Origin: Clitopilus passeckerianus | Lineage: Eukaryota > Basidiomycota > Agaricomycetes > Agaricales > Entolomataceae | NCBI GenBank assembly: GCA_944990035.1 | Contig: CALYLX010000034.1 | Span: forward strand, 372,001-436,000 | Reading direction: 5' to 3' | DNA length: 64,000 bases | Shown here: positions 33,595 to 45,834 of the stretch, piece by piece | How positions within the stretch are numbered: position 1 is the first letter of the stretch | Layout of the letters: the number at the start of each line of letters is the position of its first letter | Notes under the pieces: model-generated | What the model saw: the letters and a program-made list of their open reading frames with translations, nothing else | What the model was told of the DNA's origin: nothing | Databases searched by the model: none | Translations under genes and position numbers: made by a program

Positions 33595-36500
33595 TTAGTA
33601 ACGCCGACGACCACCACCTCCCCCTCCTGGTCCTTGATACACACCATAGTCAGGAGGTGGGCGAGCTTCTGTGGAACGGGTTGGATCAGCGTCGAGTTGC
33701 ATCATGGCTACAATGGACTTACGACGAGGCGGAGGCGGAGGCGATCTACCACGAGGACCACTGCTTGGAATAACAGCAGTCCGGAACAAACCCATAAGAT
33801 CATCAACACGGAAAACAGGACCTATGGAGGCAACGGCAGCACACGTCAGCACATGCATTTCCCAAGAACACAGAACATAGAACACATACCGTCAAACGTT
33901 TTCGGATTCGGCAATTCTCCCATGAACCAAGACAAAATTTGTGGCACCGCAGCAGCATGTCGTCCCTTATCCTCTTCCCTCTCCCTAGAATGAGGAGGTG
34001 CATGCCGTTCCCTGTCCCTTTCCCAATCACCCCTCCCACCAGACGAAGGCGGGGGCGGGGGCGAGTATCTCCTGTGCGAAGGCCTATCCCGATGATCATG
34101 ACGGTCTCTATCCCTGTTATCCCGATGGTCGCCTCCCCTGGGAGGACTCATCGGCCGTGCGCGCTTATGTCCAGAACTGTATTCACCGGGTCCACCTCCA
34201 CCTCTCTCGTCACGTTTACGGTAGTCGCGATCCGGGGAGGGAGGGCGTTTCTGGCCGCTGCTGGGTTGACTGAGGGCTGCGTTGTTGGATACGAGAGATG
34301 TTTGCGTTTCTGCCTTGCCGAGGGGTTGGGAACCGGTTGTGATGGTGGGGGTGACCTTCTTGGAAGCCATGGCTGCGCCGAGGTCGCGATAGGCGATGGG
34401 GTCGATACCGAGGTAGCTGTGACGGATAGAGAACCTTTTGATGGGGTGGTCTATGGAGGTATCAGAAAAGGTTCCAAGCAATGCAAAGAAGGCTGGCGTA
34501 CCGTTTGCATAGACCTCTGCAAGACGTCTGTCGAAGTTCCGAGACGACTCCAAGTCTCCATATTGGTATTCATAACGAGCCCATCTCTCCCAAATAGGCT
34601 TAGCCTTTTCAGGAGGGAAGCTCTTAATGACACGCTCGAACAAGGCCCTAGCGTCTAAAATTGCACAGTGATCGGGTCGCTATTAGGGAAACGAACAGTG
34701 ACTGCTACTCACTGTTTTCTTCGTTGATGGAGATGAGGAAGCCCAGGTATCTCAAAACATATTCGGGCTCATCAGGGAAAAGCTCCAACCCCTTCTCAAA
34801 TATCCTATTCGCGATCTCAACATTTTCCTTGTCCGACTTATCAGCAGGAGCATTATGGTATTCAACCAAAGCTACGAAGCAACCATCAGCGAAATCGCCA
34901 AAAATAAAAAGGAAAAAAATTGCTTACCAGCAGCTTCATACACCTGCCACGGACAAAACTTATCCCTCCTAAACTTCCCAAACACCGCCCTATGCTTCTT
35001 CACCCCCTCCGCCCTCCTCGCAAACCTCAAATACATGATAATAGCTAACCCATACTCATACTTATGCACCTCCAACTCCGACACCTTCGACTTCCCAGGT
35101 CCATCATGATCCGAATTGAATGAAGAACTGGTCGACTGGCTTTGCTGGGATTGACTGGGCTGGCTGTCCCCGACGCCGAGACCCGGAACGTCGTCTGCGC
35201 CACCGCCGCCACGAGAGGCTTGGTTCGCGTCATTACCGAGCCCTTGGAGGAGGTTGGCAGCTTCGTCGGCTTTGGCTTTGATTTCGAGGAACTCGAGTTG
35301 TTTGCGGAGTTCGGCGAGGAAGGAGTCGTAGACGTTGTTCACAACGTCGTATTGGTGCTTTTCTTCCATGGCTTCGGCGTAGGCAAAGGTGAGGAGGTAG
35401 CTGTGGAGGAAAAAGATATGAGTAAGGAAGTGGGTACGGAGAGGCTGAGATACAAACCTGCGAGGCATAGCTTCATATCCTGCCTTGAGAGTTGCAAAGG
35501 CTTCATCGTGCTTGCCGACGCTGTACAGCCAGTCGTAGGCCATATACCTGCATACAGTGGTAAGCAAAGGGGAAAATCAACGATGAGAGAAGACTAACCA
35601 AATTTCAGGGTAGAAGCGCATCGGGATGAGTGCTTTACGATAAACCAGCTGGATACGGGCAATCAACGTCGCCCTCTGATTTTCATCCAACTCAAGGGGA
35701 TTCCCTTCTTCCCACTTGAGGTAGTTTCGCCATCTCCCAAGCAAAGTGCGCTCGGGGAGCGTGAACGTGGGCACTGCTGACAGAACGACTTCTGGCCGGG
35801 TTGGGCTGCCGGAACTTGAAGGGGGATACAGTGGGTTGAGGTGGTTGTTCAACTGGCGAAGGCATTGACGGGCTTGAACGTAGGCCGGAGACAAGTCTGT
35901 CAGGAACTTCTTTGCAGTAACTCGGTTGAGGTCATTTTCGAACTTTTCCATATCTTGCCATAGCTGCTCGATGTTCTCTAGGGGTATTTGTACAGCACGT
36001 TGGTAGACCTTGCGAATAGCATCCATTTTTTGGCCTTCCTCCCATGGTGAGGTGGCCTATTGTCATTAGAGTCAGCAGATGGTTGACGGACGTCAAAGAA
36101 GGATTGGCACCTCTCCCGCTTTGAGAAACTGAATATAGTCCTTCCAGATGTCGCCGCTGTCCTTGTCCTGGCCGACGTGGGTGAGGGCAAACTCATATGC
36201 CTTTCTCACATTTTCACGGGTCTGAGCTGTAACATTCGTACGTCTGCAAATTCTATGTTCGTATGAGTGCCTTGTTCTGCTGCAAACTTACTCACCGAAC
36301 ATACGAGAGGTAAAAGCGCCACAAATCGACGGACGGGGAACTCTTGAGCCATTGTCTGAACAAGTCTTCAGCCTCGCCGACTGTGCTTGGGCTGTTTACC
36401 AAGTGGCCGAGGTATCGAATTTGAGCCGACGACTGACAAACAAAACAAGAAATCAGACATGCGCGCACGGGGACACGCTTCAGGTCACACACGGTATTTG

Positions 36501-36759
36501 GATAGACTTTGAGTAGCCTATCGAAAGCGTCTCGAATTTGGTTCAAATTGCCGGAATGTTCAGCAAGATCTATTATTCGTCGCCATGCATCTGGATTGTG
36601 CGGATTCTCGTTGAGCTGGACATTGAGCTGGTCGGTTTCCGAAAGCTTGACACTCGATTTTGAAGATTCAGACTGTTGAAGGCTCTTCAAGGCATTTAGG
36701 ATCTCGTCGGCTGGTTGAGTGCGTTCGCCCGCAAAACTGTCGTCTTCAGCCCCATTCAT
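33595..36759 (-). CDS. RNA14: RNA14 / CstF-77 mRNA 3'-end processing factor
   Basis: Eleven exons (36493..36759, 36296..36432, 36111..36243, 35599..36056, 35458..35547, 34928..35400, 34713..34871, 34502..34654, 33890..34450, 33723..33821, 33595..33668) give 867 residues. HAT repeats run through most of the chain: 'NPHNPDAWRRIIDLAEHSG', 'DLWRFYLSYVRR', 'DIWKDYIQFLKAGE', 'EYVLRYLGFLISINEENNAR' and 'IWERWARYEYQYGDLESSRN'. The Suf-domain end 'RFSIRHSYLGIDPIAYRDLG' is typical. A long Ser/Pro/Arg-rich linker leads to the C-terminal 'PVFRVDDLMGLFRTAVIP' helix that grips RNA15. It scaffolds cleavage factor IA in the nucleus. The tail ends in a glycine/arginine run. Confidence 0.92.
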
Positions 36760-37174
36760 GGCTGGCCTTTCAATGATTATGGTTCGTGTTTGCAACCGGT
36801 GGCAACGTGAAAAACAGGTTTGACGATGACCGTGCCACCGCGCTTTCACATTCCCACGATGAGCTTATGGCCCCGCGCGTAACTCGAGGCAGCCCACAAA
36901 CGAGGATCAAAGCTCTTCTGAGGTCTTTTAAGAACAATAGTACTGCCAGAACTCTTACAATCTATAGAAGATCAGCTGTATTGCTACTTTGGTGCATCGT
37001 ATCAAGATTTCCGTGTGGTGCCTCACGTTGGCAGCAATTGACTCGACTCTCTCACAGGAACTCACACGACCCCCTTGTCGAGTCATTTTCTACAATTGCT
37101 ATACGGAGTTGCTGATTCTCCTCACAGAAAATCACAAACGCGAATTCGGGTCCATCTCCTTGTCGAGAACCAGG
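36760..37174. promoter_or_regulatory. bidirectional promoter region RNA14 / GH85
   Basis: 415 bp between two divergent start codons. No TATA box is evident for either gene. An open frame continues upstream of the GH85 ATG without coding character. Confidence 0.45.
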
Positions 37175-40007
37175 ATGCCGCTTGCAGGGACGGCAGATCA
37201 GCCTATTGATCACCCGTACTTTGTTTCCCTCAAAGATCTCGATACGTACAGCTATGAACCTGGAAAGAAACTATCTGGGATCTTGCCATACATTCCTCGT
37301 TCCGACCCCTCCAAGCACGAGGGCAAGGGAAAGCTCCTGGTGACGTCGATCGCAAAGATTGATTTCCCTTTTTTACTGATATATGATCGAAACATTGCCT
37401 ACATAGGTGTGCCATGACTACAAGGTAAGCTTACCCATACAACGTCGTACCCTGATCAGCGCAATCCTGACTGCCGTGAAGGGGGGCTATCAGGAAAAGC
37501 CGCGTGGCCTGTCCTATTCGTTCAACTTCTGGTCCACTTGCGACATTTTTATCTAGTTAGTCCAGATCCCCCATTTAAATTACCCCGATCGGTATGGATT
37601 CATTCCCTTCTTCCTAGCTTCTCGCACCACCGGGTCGCTATACCCCCTCCCGGATGGAGCAACGCGGCACATCGCCAGGGCGTTAAGATGCTCGGTACCT
37701 TGTAAGTACTCCGACTATAATTACTTGCTTCCACTCCACTGTAATTAATACCCCCGATTCGCCAGAATCTTTGAACCTGGGGGCGAAGAAGACTGCCTCC
37801 GCCTCCTGGTCGGTAACCTCCCTCAGAATATCTACGGTCCGGCAAAACCGTCGCTTCCAACTGCCTCACTCCCCATTTCATCTCATTATGCCAAGCTACT
37901 AGCAGAATTAGCCCACGAGCGTGGATTTGATGGATACCTACTAAATTTCGAGTGTGCCCTCCAAGGAAGATTTGAGCAGACGCGAGCTCTAAGTGCTTGG
38001 ATCACAATTCTGAGGTCCGAACTTTGTTCCAAAGTTGGCAGTCATGCAGAAGTCATATGGTAGGTGTTGTTCTTGATCCCTGCATAACACACAACACACC
38101 TACCCAAAAATTTGTTTAGGTACGATAGTGTCGTCGTCACTGGACAGCTCGCTTGGCAGGATAGGCTGAATAGCTACAACCTCCCTTTCTTCCTCTCCTC
38201 CGATTCGTTCTTCTCCAACTACACTGTAAATACTCCCTTTTACGAAATATCCCCCATAAACATCAACTAACCCTAGTCGCAGTGGCGTTCAGACTACCCC
38301 AACACAACAGCGCAATACTTCCTTAGTCTCGACCCGACACTTATTGAAGGCGCTCACCAAGCATCCAGCCCCTCCAGCACCAATGCCTCTCCCCACCGAC
38401 CAAAACTCCTCTCCGACATCTATATGGGCGTCGACGTCTGGGGCCGAGGGTCCCACGGCGGCGGCGGCCTAGGCTGCTACCGCGCCATCTCCCACATCTC
38501 CCCCGATTCCCTAGGCCTCAGCGTCGCGCTCTTCGGGAAAGCATGGACCTGGGAAACCATGGAAGACAAGCCCGGCTTCACCTGGGAGAAGTGGTTCAAG
38601 CGCGAAAGCACCCTCTGGGTTGGACCCGCCAGTGGGAAGGGGGAGGATGTGGAGGTCCCAGAGGCGCCGAGGAGGAAAGGGGAGCCGGAGTGCGAACATG
38701 GGGCGTTTAAGCCTGTTGGGTCGTTCTTTGAGAAGCGACAGCCTCCAGACCCGTGTGTACTGCCGCTTCATACGACGTTTAGTCCTGGAGTTGGGCATTC
38801 GTGGTTCGTGGATGGGGTTAGGGTGCATGACCATGGGGAGGAAGGGTGGACCGACATTGACAAGCAGGGGTCGTTGGGAGATTTAGTTTGGCCGCGTCCG
38901 GCTTTAGGATGGGAGGTTGAGCTGAGGGACGAGCCCCTTCCCGACGTCGTTTCTGCTCTGGACTTCAAGCAGGCATGGAATGGCGGGAGTTCCCTCACTA
39001 TAACCGTCTCCTTCTTCGGGTCTGAGGACGAGAATGCCGCTTTTCGGTGTATTTGGGTACCCATCCAGTCGGTCGCCGTTCGCAAGGGCGTTTTATATGA
39101 AGCTCGCGTCATTTACAAGACCGGAGTCTCAAGTGGGGACAACGCTCCCGACATCGACACCAATTTCAGTATCCATCCACTGGACACACAGAAGGAACTT
39201 CCAGAATCCTTTACTGTAGACTCCACTGCCTCAAGTGACGTACTCCCCAGTGGATGGAATGAACTCATCCTCCAATACCAACTCTCCAACGTCGACGGTG
39301 AGAAGAATGGAATAAATACGGGTGCTGGAGCACTCGGATTCGTACTGGCTGTGGCAGTAGAAGACCCCTCCCAGTCCTTCGACATCATTCTTCACATTGG
39401 GCAGCTCAACGTATACCCAGCCCCAGTACCCACCCAACCACAACCCACAGCAGGCCTACTGTGGGCAAGGGTCATCCCTACGCCATTCAAGTTTGGCCCA
39501 ACCCCATCCAACCCGGAATCCAAGTCTAAAGAAGTACTGAAGGACCCGTCCAAGCTACCTCTGGGTACCCTGCAGTGGGACGTTGGAGCTTCCCTCCCCC
39601 CGCTTGGACCTATCAACATCGGGGCCGTATCCGCAGAAGATCCCACTCCCTTGTGGGTGGCTCCCTCGTCCAACGCTTCTCAGTCCCCTGGTGCATGGTT
39701 CCCCGGATTCATTTACTTCAATATTTACGTTCTCCCTTTCCACGCCGGCGGTGGCGCTACAAACCAATTCAGCACTCAAGGACATGTTGGACAGCCGGAA
39801 ACGGCGATTTGGATAGGGACGACTGGAATTGATGGACAGGCGAATAAGTTCTGGCTCACGAAGGAGCATTTGGCTGGTGTGAAGGGTCTTCTGGATGAAG
39901 GGACCCCGAGGACGAAGAAAGTAAGGTTCTTCGTCCAGGGTGTTGACAAATACGGGAGAGTGATGAAGTGGGAAAACTGCGTTTTCGTCGACCACAATTT
40001 TGAGTAG
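37175..40007 (+). CDS. cytosolic endo-beta-N-acetylglucosaminidase, GH85
   Basis: Seven exons (37175..37339, 37407..37424, 37482..37555, 37618..37701, 37766..38059, 38120..38225, 38283..40007) give 821 residues. The barrel shows 'GLSYSFNFWSTCDIFIYFSH', 'MLGTLIFEPGGEEDCLRLL', 'ERGFDGYLLNFECAL' with the family's N-x-E pair (Asn codon 37944-37946, catalytic Glu codon 37950-37952), 'VVVTGQLAWQDRLN' and 'FFSNYTWRSDYPN'. The 'DIYMGVDVWGRGSHGGGGLG' motif follows. It splits the chitobiose core of N-glycans. No signal peptide, which fits a cytosolic enzyme clearing free oligosaccharides. Exon 2 is a micro-exon of only 18 nt. The long last exon holds beta-rich accessory domains. Confidence 0.92.
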
Positions 40008-40287
40008 CAGGTCGTGTACTTGGACATCTGAATGTGTACCATATCAAAGGAATCAGCTGTGACAATACAATAGAAATCGTTTTCTAAACCGGAGGTGTGT
40101 AAAATAAATACAAGGGCAAGGTATGAGGTATCCTCAACATCGTGTCGTAATCATGAATTCCGATAAATAATAAATACTGTACAAAAGCTTCCGATAGTCT
40201 TCCGTTATAAGGGTCCAGAGTACGAAAGTTAAAGGGAAAAGGACAACAGTGAGAAGGGACAGCAAACAGTACATCCATACATCCACT
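40008..40287. other. convergent 3' flank
   Basis: Tail-to-tail spacer between GH85 and the BTB gene; no gene. Confidence 0.5.
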
Positions 40288-41965
40288 TTACGAATCCTGT
40301 AAATCCCTCAACTTCGCCCACGCCTCCAAATCGAAGAACTCAGGCAACCTCTCCCAAACCTCCCTCCTCCCCGCCTCATGCTTCCTCATACACTCACCCA
40401 CACACTCCTGGCATACACCCAGCTTATCCCACCGATCCCACCCCTTCAACGGCTCAGGCCCCTTCCCCGCCGCCTCCAGCAACGCCCACTCCAACAACGG
40501 GCCCCGAGAGTTCGTGCACCGTGACGGCTGACGACACGAGGGCGAGGGCTGGAACGCCACGAGGAACGAATGCGACATCGACAGCTCCGCTGACCGGAGC
40601 AGTGCCCGGCCGACCAGGCAAATTGTTTTCTCCTGCCATGAGATCGTAGGCAAGCCGTTTACGCCCGAACCACCACCACCCGCGGTTGTAAGGTTAGGAT
40701 TGGAACCAGACGGGGCGGCGGTGGGAGCGGCGTTGCCCTTTGAGAGGAATCTTCGGGGAGAGGAGGTCCGTGCGAGGAGGTAGTAGGCGTAGGGAAGGAT
40801 CGAGTAAACTCTGCCTTCGTACGCGACTGCTATAGCTCGCATGACGGACGATGCCGTTGGCTTTGGTGCATCGGCAGCAGTCTTGGGCGAGTCGGTCTTG
40901 TGCTTGGATTTGTGCCTATGGGTATGTCTGCCGTGCGAATGCGATTGTTGGGCTGTAGCACCACCAGCCTGAGCAGGCGGCGTTGAGGAGGCAGATGTCG
41001 TGGTTTGTGTGGCTGGGGCGGATGGAGGTGGGTTTGACGGTGCTTGGGCATTCCATGGAGGATTGTTGGCGACACTCGCGGGAGCAGATCCAGGGAGGGA
41101 GAGATCGGCTGGTTGGGATGGAGGCCAACCGCCTGGCAGACCAGTTCCATCATTTGTGGTTGGCTGCCAGCCGTATGCGTAGACCGTGGAGTTTATAGGG
41201 GCAGCTGTACCGCCTGTGTGTGAAGGAAAGGCAGGTGGTGGATTTGGGGGGTTTAAGGTGACTGAGACTTGTTGAGACCGTCTGGGCCGGTTGCCTCTGT
41301 GGGACGTAGGGTTGGAAGTGTTGACAGTTGCATGGTCTGAGAGACTGTTTAGGGCAACATGTGTGAGCTCAATCAGATTGCTGATTGCGTTCTGGTCGAT
41401 ACCTGAACGGTGAGCGGGAGGGGAGTATGGGCGGGCGAGGGGACTCCTAGACAGGTATTCCTCGTATGTGGTCGGGAAACGCCCTGAGAGTAGCTTGATG
41501 CATTTAGCACGGAGGCCACGAATCATATACTTCGTGCTCAGTCGCAGGATTCCAGTCACAAAAACGAGTACATCGTCAAGTGATGCAGCAGGTGAAAGCG
41601 TGTCAAAATGGCTGGAGAAAATAAGGAAACTTGAGCTTGGTTCAGAGTACCCGAGAAAGAAGTACTTACTCGAGGTGATAAATTGCCCTCAAGAGGTCCT
41701 CAAAGTCTTCTGGCGAGTCCTGAAGCTGCACCACGCGACATCCTTCAATTAGCTCGTCGCCTCCAATTTCCGGGTCGGGTTGTGGCAGGTCAAAAAGATC
41801 CGCGAAAATTTCAGAATGTTGGGCGAGTATCGTCTGGTGAACCTTGAACAAGACATGCTGGACGCTTAGGATAATTGAACCATCACGAAGCCAAAAGTCT
41901 GGATGGCGTAGCACTTCCTGCGGTCGATCTTGTAGATCTTCATTCGCAGAACCGTTATAGTCCAT
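40288..41965 (-). CDS. BTB/POZ-domain protein
   Basis: Two exons (41670..41965, 40288..41611) give 539 residues. The BTB fold starts 'RHPDFWLRDGSIILSVQHVL' and continues 'FKVHQTILAQHSEIFADLFD', 'DSPEDFEDLLRAIYH' and 'VTGILRLSTKYMIRGLRAKC', the usual order of BTB strands and helices plus a start of a BACK-like part. The middle is a Ser/Pro/Thr/His-rich linker of low complexity ('HSHGRHTHRHKSKHK'). The C-terminus is ordered again, with 'WDKLGVCQECVGECMRKHEAG'. Such proteins can act as Cul3 adaptors or transcription cofactors; no further domain decides which. Very common in Agaricomycetes. Confidence 0.85.
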
Positions 41966-43234
41966 TCAAGTTGGTGAAGGCCGATGTCGTGGAGGAGAAA
42001 CAAAGGAGCGGGCAGCAATTTTTACTGACAATGGTGGCTGCAGCATGGGCACAGAGACAACCAGGAGAATACTTGCCGATTGATGTGGCTGTGCTCGTTC
42101 ACGGTTCGGCAAGGTGGTGGTTTCCGGCGTTGTGCAAGTGCTGTGGGGGTTCAGGTCAAAATGGCAACGGTTTTAGTATGAATATTTAACACAATAATAG
42201 TTTGTAGGGGTCTCATCCGAATAATACAAGTTGCAGAGTCACAAACCCTTCTTGAACCCTTCAGAATTTGCCGAAATAACAAGAATTGAGGACCAGAGAG
42301 GAAAAGTACTTGGTGTTACACCCATATACTGCGCTGAGAATTCCACACCTATATTGTGTAGGTTCAGCTAATCCAGTAATATCCACTCCTTTGCTGTGGT
42401 GCCAGTGACTTCTCACTTTCTGGACAGGTCCATCATGCGAACCAGGCTGGAAGTCTTTGGCGTTAGATCCTAGCAGCATCAAAGCCTTTCTATGGCATCT
42501 CATTCTCACACCCACAATCTCTCATCGGATATCAGAAGACATGCTTCCTCCTTTCTGTCATGCAAGCCAAGACTCAGAAGTGCCGTTCAGCATTCGTCAA
42601 CCTAGATGACTACCCGGACCACTCTCATTCTCTTCCTCCGTAACGATGTCACGAGGAAACAATGCAGCTTACTCAGTTGAATTGCTCTATCGTTCATTGG
42701 TTGTCTCTTGAACCCTGTTCCTTGGGAATAGATGGATATCATCGTGGCTTGCCTGACTTCCTGACTTCATTTAATGGGCAGTAACTTTTGGGTCCACTCT
42801 GTCAGCAATTCAATGCTCGGATGACATGTCTCGTGTTACTATGAGAGAGCCGTTTTAACGACAGAATTCAGATTTGTCGATCATCGATGAACAGAATTTC
42901 TGGCCCTTTGTCTAAAATTGGGCTGTTCCGAATGGCAGAAAGGAAATAGATATCTGCTTCATGTGTCTGCGCTGCAGATAACCTCGTCTCAATACTAGAG
43001 ACTGAGATGGCAGTCAGTCCTGCTTCCTTTGTTAAGACTCGTTGATTGAAACCCCTTTCCAGCAGTCTTGCGGACCAATGACATCAATCCGATTACCCCT
43101 GAGATGTCGTACTATCCTAGCCGCGTACCCTTCAGCAACGGATACACGGATGCATGAAAAACTCAAGTCCTAAGCGCCCATTAAGCCGACGCAACACGTC
43201 TCGATCCACTCTCGATACGGCACAGAGAAAGGGT
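41966..43234. other. intergenic, 1.3 kb
   Basis: Divergent promoter space of the BTB gene and questin-oxidase copy B. No gene, tRNA or repeat recognised. Confidence 0.5.
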
Positions 43235-43241
43235 TATAAAA
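43235..43241 (+). promoter_or_regulatory. TATA box of questin-oxidase copy B
   Basis: TATAAAA 47-53 bases upstream of the ATG at 43288. Confidence 0.55.
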
Positions 43242-43287
43242 GCCTCTTCCATGAGACTCCAGAAGACTCAGAACAATCACTACTGCA

Positions 43288-44958
43288 ATGTCTCCCCAAC
43301 TCGACCAACTGTTCCCAGCCATCTCTACGGCTCCTTCCACCGCTTCTTTGCGATGGCCAGGCCATAACGCCGAATCAGCTGAGACAACGAAAGAACTCCT
43401 GAAGGAGAACCATGTCAAGTACCATACTTATTTCGACCCTCGTGGGTTCCACAAGTTCGTCTTGTTCTCCCATTCATACGACTAAACTGAGATATATTTG
43501 TCGATATAGTCATGTCTCTCACTACCTTCTGGCTCTTTACGCCCTTGGAGCCCATAAGGAGGCTATCGCGGCAGCTTATGCCCACGAGACTTCTTACCAG
43601 GCTCCTGCAGTCGTGCCTCCAGGACTTATCACGCCCGAGAATTTCAACGATCATTCGGGAGATGACAAGTCAGTGCTACCTCTTCCTGATGCTCTTGAAC
43701 CGTCTGACTGAATTCATTCAGATACTACGAATCCTTCCGCCAGTACTTTGCGAACATAGTCACGAAAGGCGGCGTCCCTGCCGTCTTGGAGTTCGTGCTC
43801 AACGTTCCGGGGAACTACAAGAAAGAAGAGGACGGAAGCTATGCCCCTAAGCAGCGGGAGATGTTGAATCGACTCCTGGATGGGTTGCTTCACCCAATCA
43901 TTCATGTCGGCTATGGCGTCGAGTTCGGCCTACCTGGCCTCGTTGTTGAAGGTACGGAGCTTCATCAAATACCTGTGCCTCCTACCTTAGCACTGACCAC
44001 CTCCATAGGTCTAGCAGCAGCGGCCGTTCACCGGGGAGACAATACTCCGTTCCTGCCTCCATCCTTCTGGGACCGTACCGGATTCGCCAAAGAGGGAGAA
44101 CACGCCTTCACGATTCTGGCTCGTATCATCAACGATCCTCAGTTCGACAAGAGCGAAGTGAAGCCGTTCCCTCAGATTCCCAAGGTTGGCGAGAAGTATG
44201 GTCAAGCCATCAACGACTACGTCAAACAATGGGGCTTGACGCCGACAAAGAGGGTGAAGTCCAGAAGAAGATTGAGGAGATCGTCTGGAGTAATGTCCTG
44301 ATCTATGGTATCGGTGGATGGGAAGGTGCCAACGCTGATTATAAGGCAAACTTCTTCAGGTACGGTTCTTCACCCTCTACTCTCGAATATAGTCGATGTT
44401 TACATTTAAATCGTGACTAGGATGCACCTCGTCACTTCATCCCTCTTCCTCAACGTCATCTGCGCTCAACTCGAGCCTCAAACGGCGGAGCTCTTCCTCC
44501 GTGCCTACTTCGCCGTCTCCCTCGCTTGGTGGGTCGACAGGGGACGAAAGGCACTCGACATTGAGGGGTTTATGTCTCAAGACACGGCGTACCCGACAAC
44601 CTTGGATTCCACTGGCACCGTTCGCCCCAACGCCGTCCCATCGGCTACCTCCCCCCTCGCCACTACACCGAATCCTTGGTTCCCTCTCATTTCGACCGCA
44701 CTTACGCTCCCTGAAGATCACCTCGTCAAGCTTTATCGTGCTTTGGCGACTTTCGGGAGTGTCTACGGACACAGGAAAGCTGGAGACTTTACCGGGACAG
44801 AGTTGAAGGGTGCGGAACTCTTGGATGGGACCGTCTTTGTCAGAGTGGCGGGGTTGACAGGTAAGAGGGTTAGGGAGCATCCGACGTTCAATCAAAAGAG
44901 AGCGCTGGTTTGGGATGGGACGCCACCACCTAACGCGACTAGGCCTGCTTCGTCCTGA
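43288..44958 (+). CDS. questin-oxidase-like protein, copy B (frameshifted by one base)
   Basis: Five exons (43288..43454, 43510..43668, 43722..43951, 44009..44359, 44421..44958) in the same positions as in copy A. It keeps the histidine-rich '[20 protein letters not shown]', '[20 protein letters not shown]' and the C-terminal 'MHLVTSSLFLNVICAQLEP'. The exons sum to 1445 nt, one base short of a full frame. The break is visible at 44231-44237: copy B has GGGGCTT where the fragmentary copy C has GGGGCTTT, and the downstream reading resumes one frame over ('LDADKEGEVQKKIEEIVWS'). Without the break it would be about 481 residues. It may be a pseudogene or a homopolymer error. The 3' flank resembles that of copy C for some 170 bases. 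Confidence 0.82.
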
Positions 44959-45834
44959 TACGTTCAAGACTTTGGTTTCCCTTGTAATGATACAGCTTGA
45001 CTGCAACTTATCCGATACAATAATGCATTTGTTTCCGTGTGCTACTCTTAGGACGGTTCTCGCTTTGTATTTGACCCCTTGTACGATCACAGAGAAACCC
45101 TCGATTTCTTTCAAGCAAGGCTTGGGTTTCCCCTTCATCTGACTCTTCGGCACGTGAAGAATCGGTTGATTAACGAAGCGCATTCGTTTCACTTCTGATC
45201 TTGAGTAGGCGCCCAGAAGGAGCTTCTGTTGATCAAACGGCCGCCATGAAACTGATGGTGTCTGTGTTAACCGCACAAGGTCCCTAAACAGGAACTGCGG
45301 TCCGGCATTCTCCGGTTATTTCATTAGATCATGATATACGATCATCAATTCATTTGCATCATTTTCCAGATGCTTGGGTGCTGTATGGTCACCGTCCGCC
45401 CGTCATGAGCTGATATTTCTTCCGTTTACAATTTCCAATCACTCCTCTCGCGGGCCTGATATCTCTGTCCTGGGTTGCCACGAAAGTTCAAATCTGTGGG
45501 AAGGCTGCCATCGAGGAGCGGAATTATGATTAGTGTGCCCGTGGCGGAACTTTTGATTGGCCACCCTTGGGCGTTGCCGTTGACTTCAGCATTTAGTTTG
45601 TGTTCCACGTCCGACGTAGGTGTTGGGGGCGCTCGGGGACCTACATTGAAGCGCCCCGATGACAGAGCTGATGGACGTGTAGGTGTGATCCATGTGGGTC
45701 TGTGGACGTGCGAGCTTACGGCTATGCGCAGAACCACTAATAAAAACCGAATGGCGCTTCTGATTATTCTTCAGAGAGCTGGCCTCCCTCCCTACCGAGA
45801 CTTCGAAGATCAGTGACACCTTGCTAAAGACATC
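44959..45834. other. intergenic, 0.9 kb
   Basis: Starts with the 3' flank shared with copy C (about 44959-45130). The rest shows no gene. Confidence 0.5.

Noticed and set aside
33939..34658. 239-codon plus-strand frame
   Set aside because: Antisense to RNA14 exons; the minus strand has HAT repeats and closed splicing.
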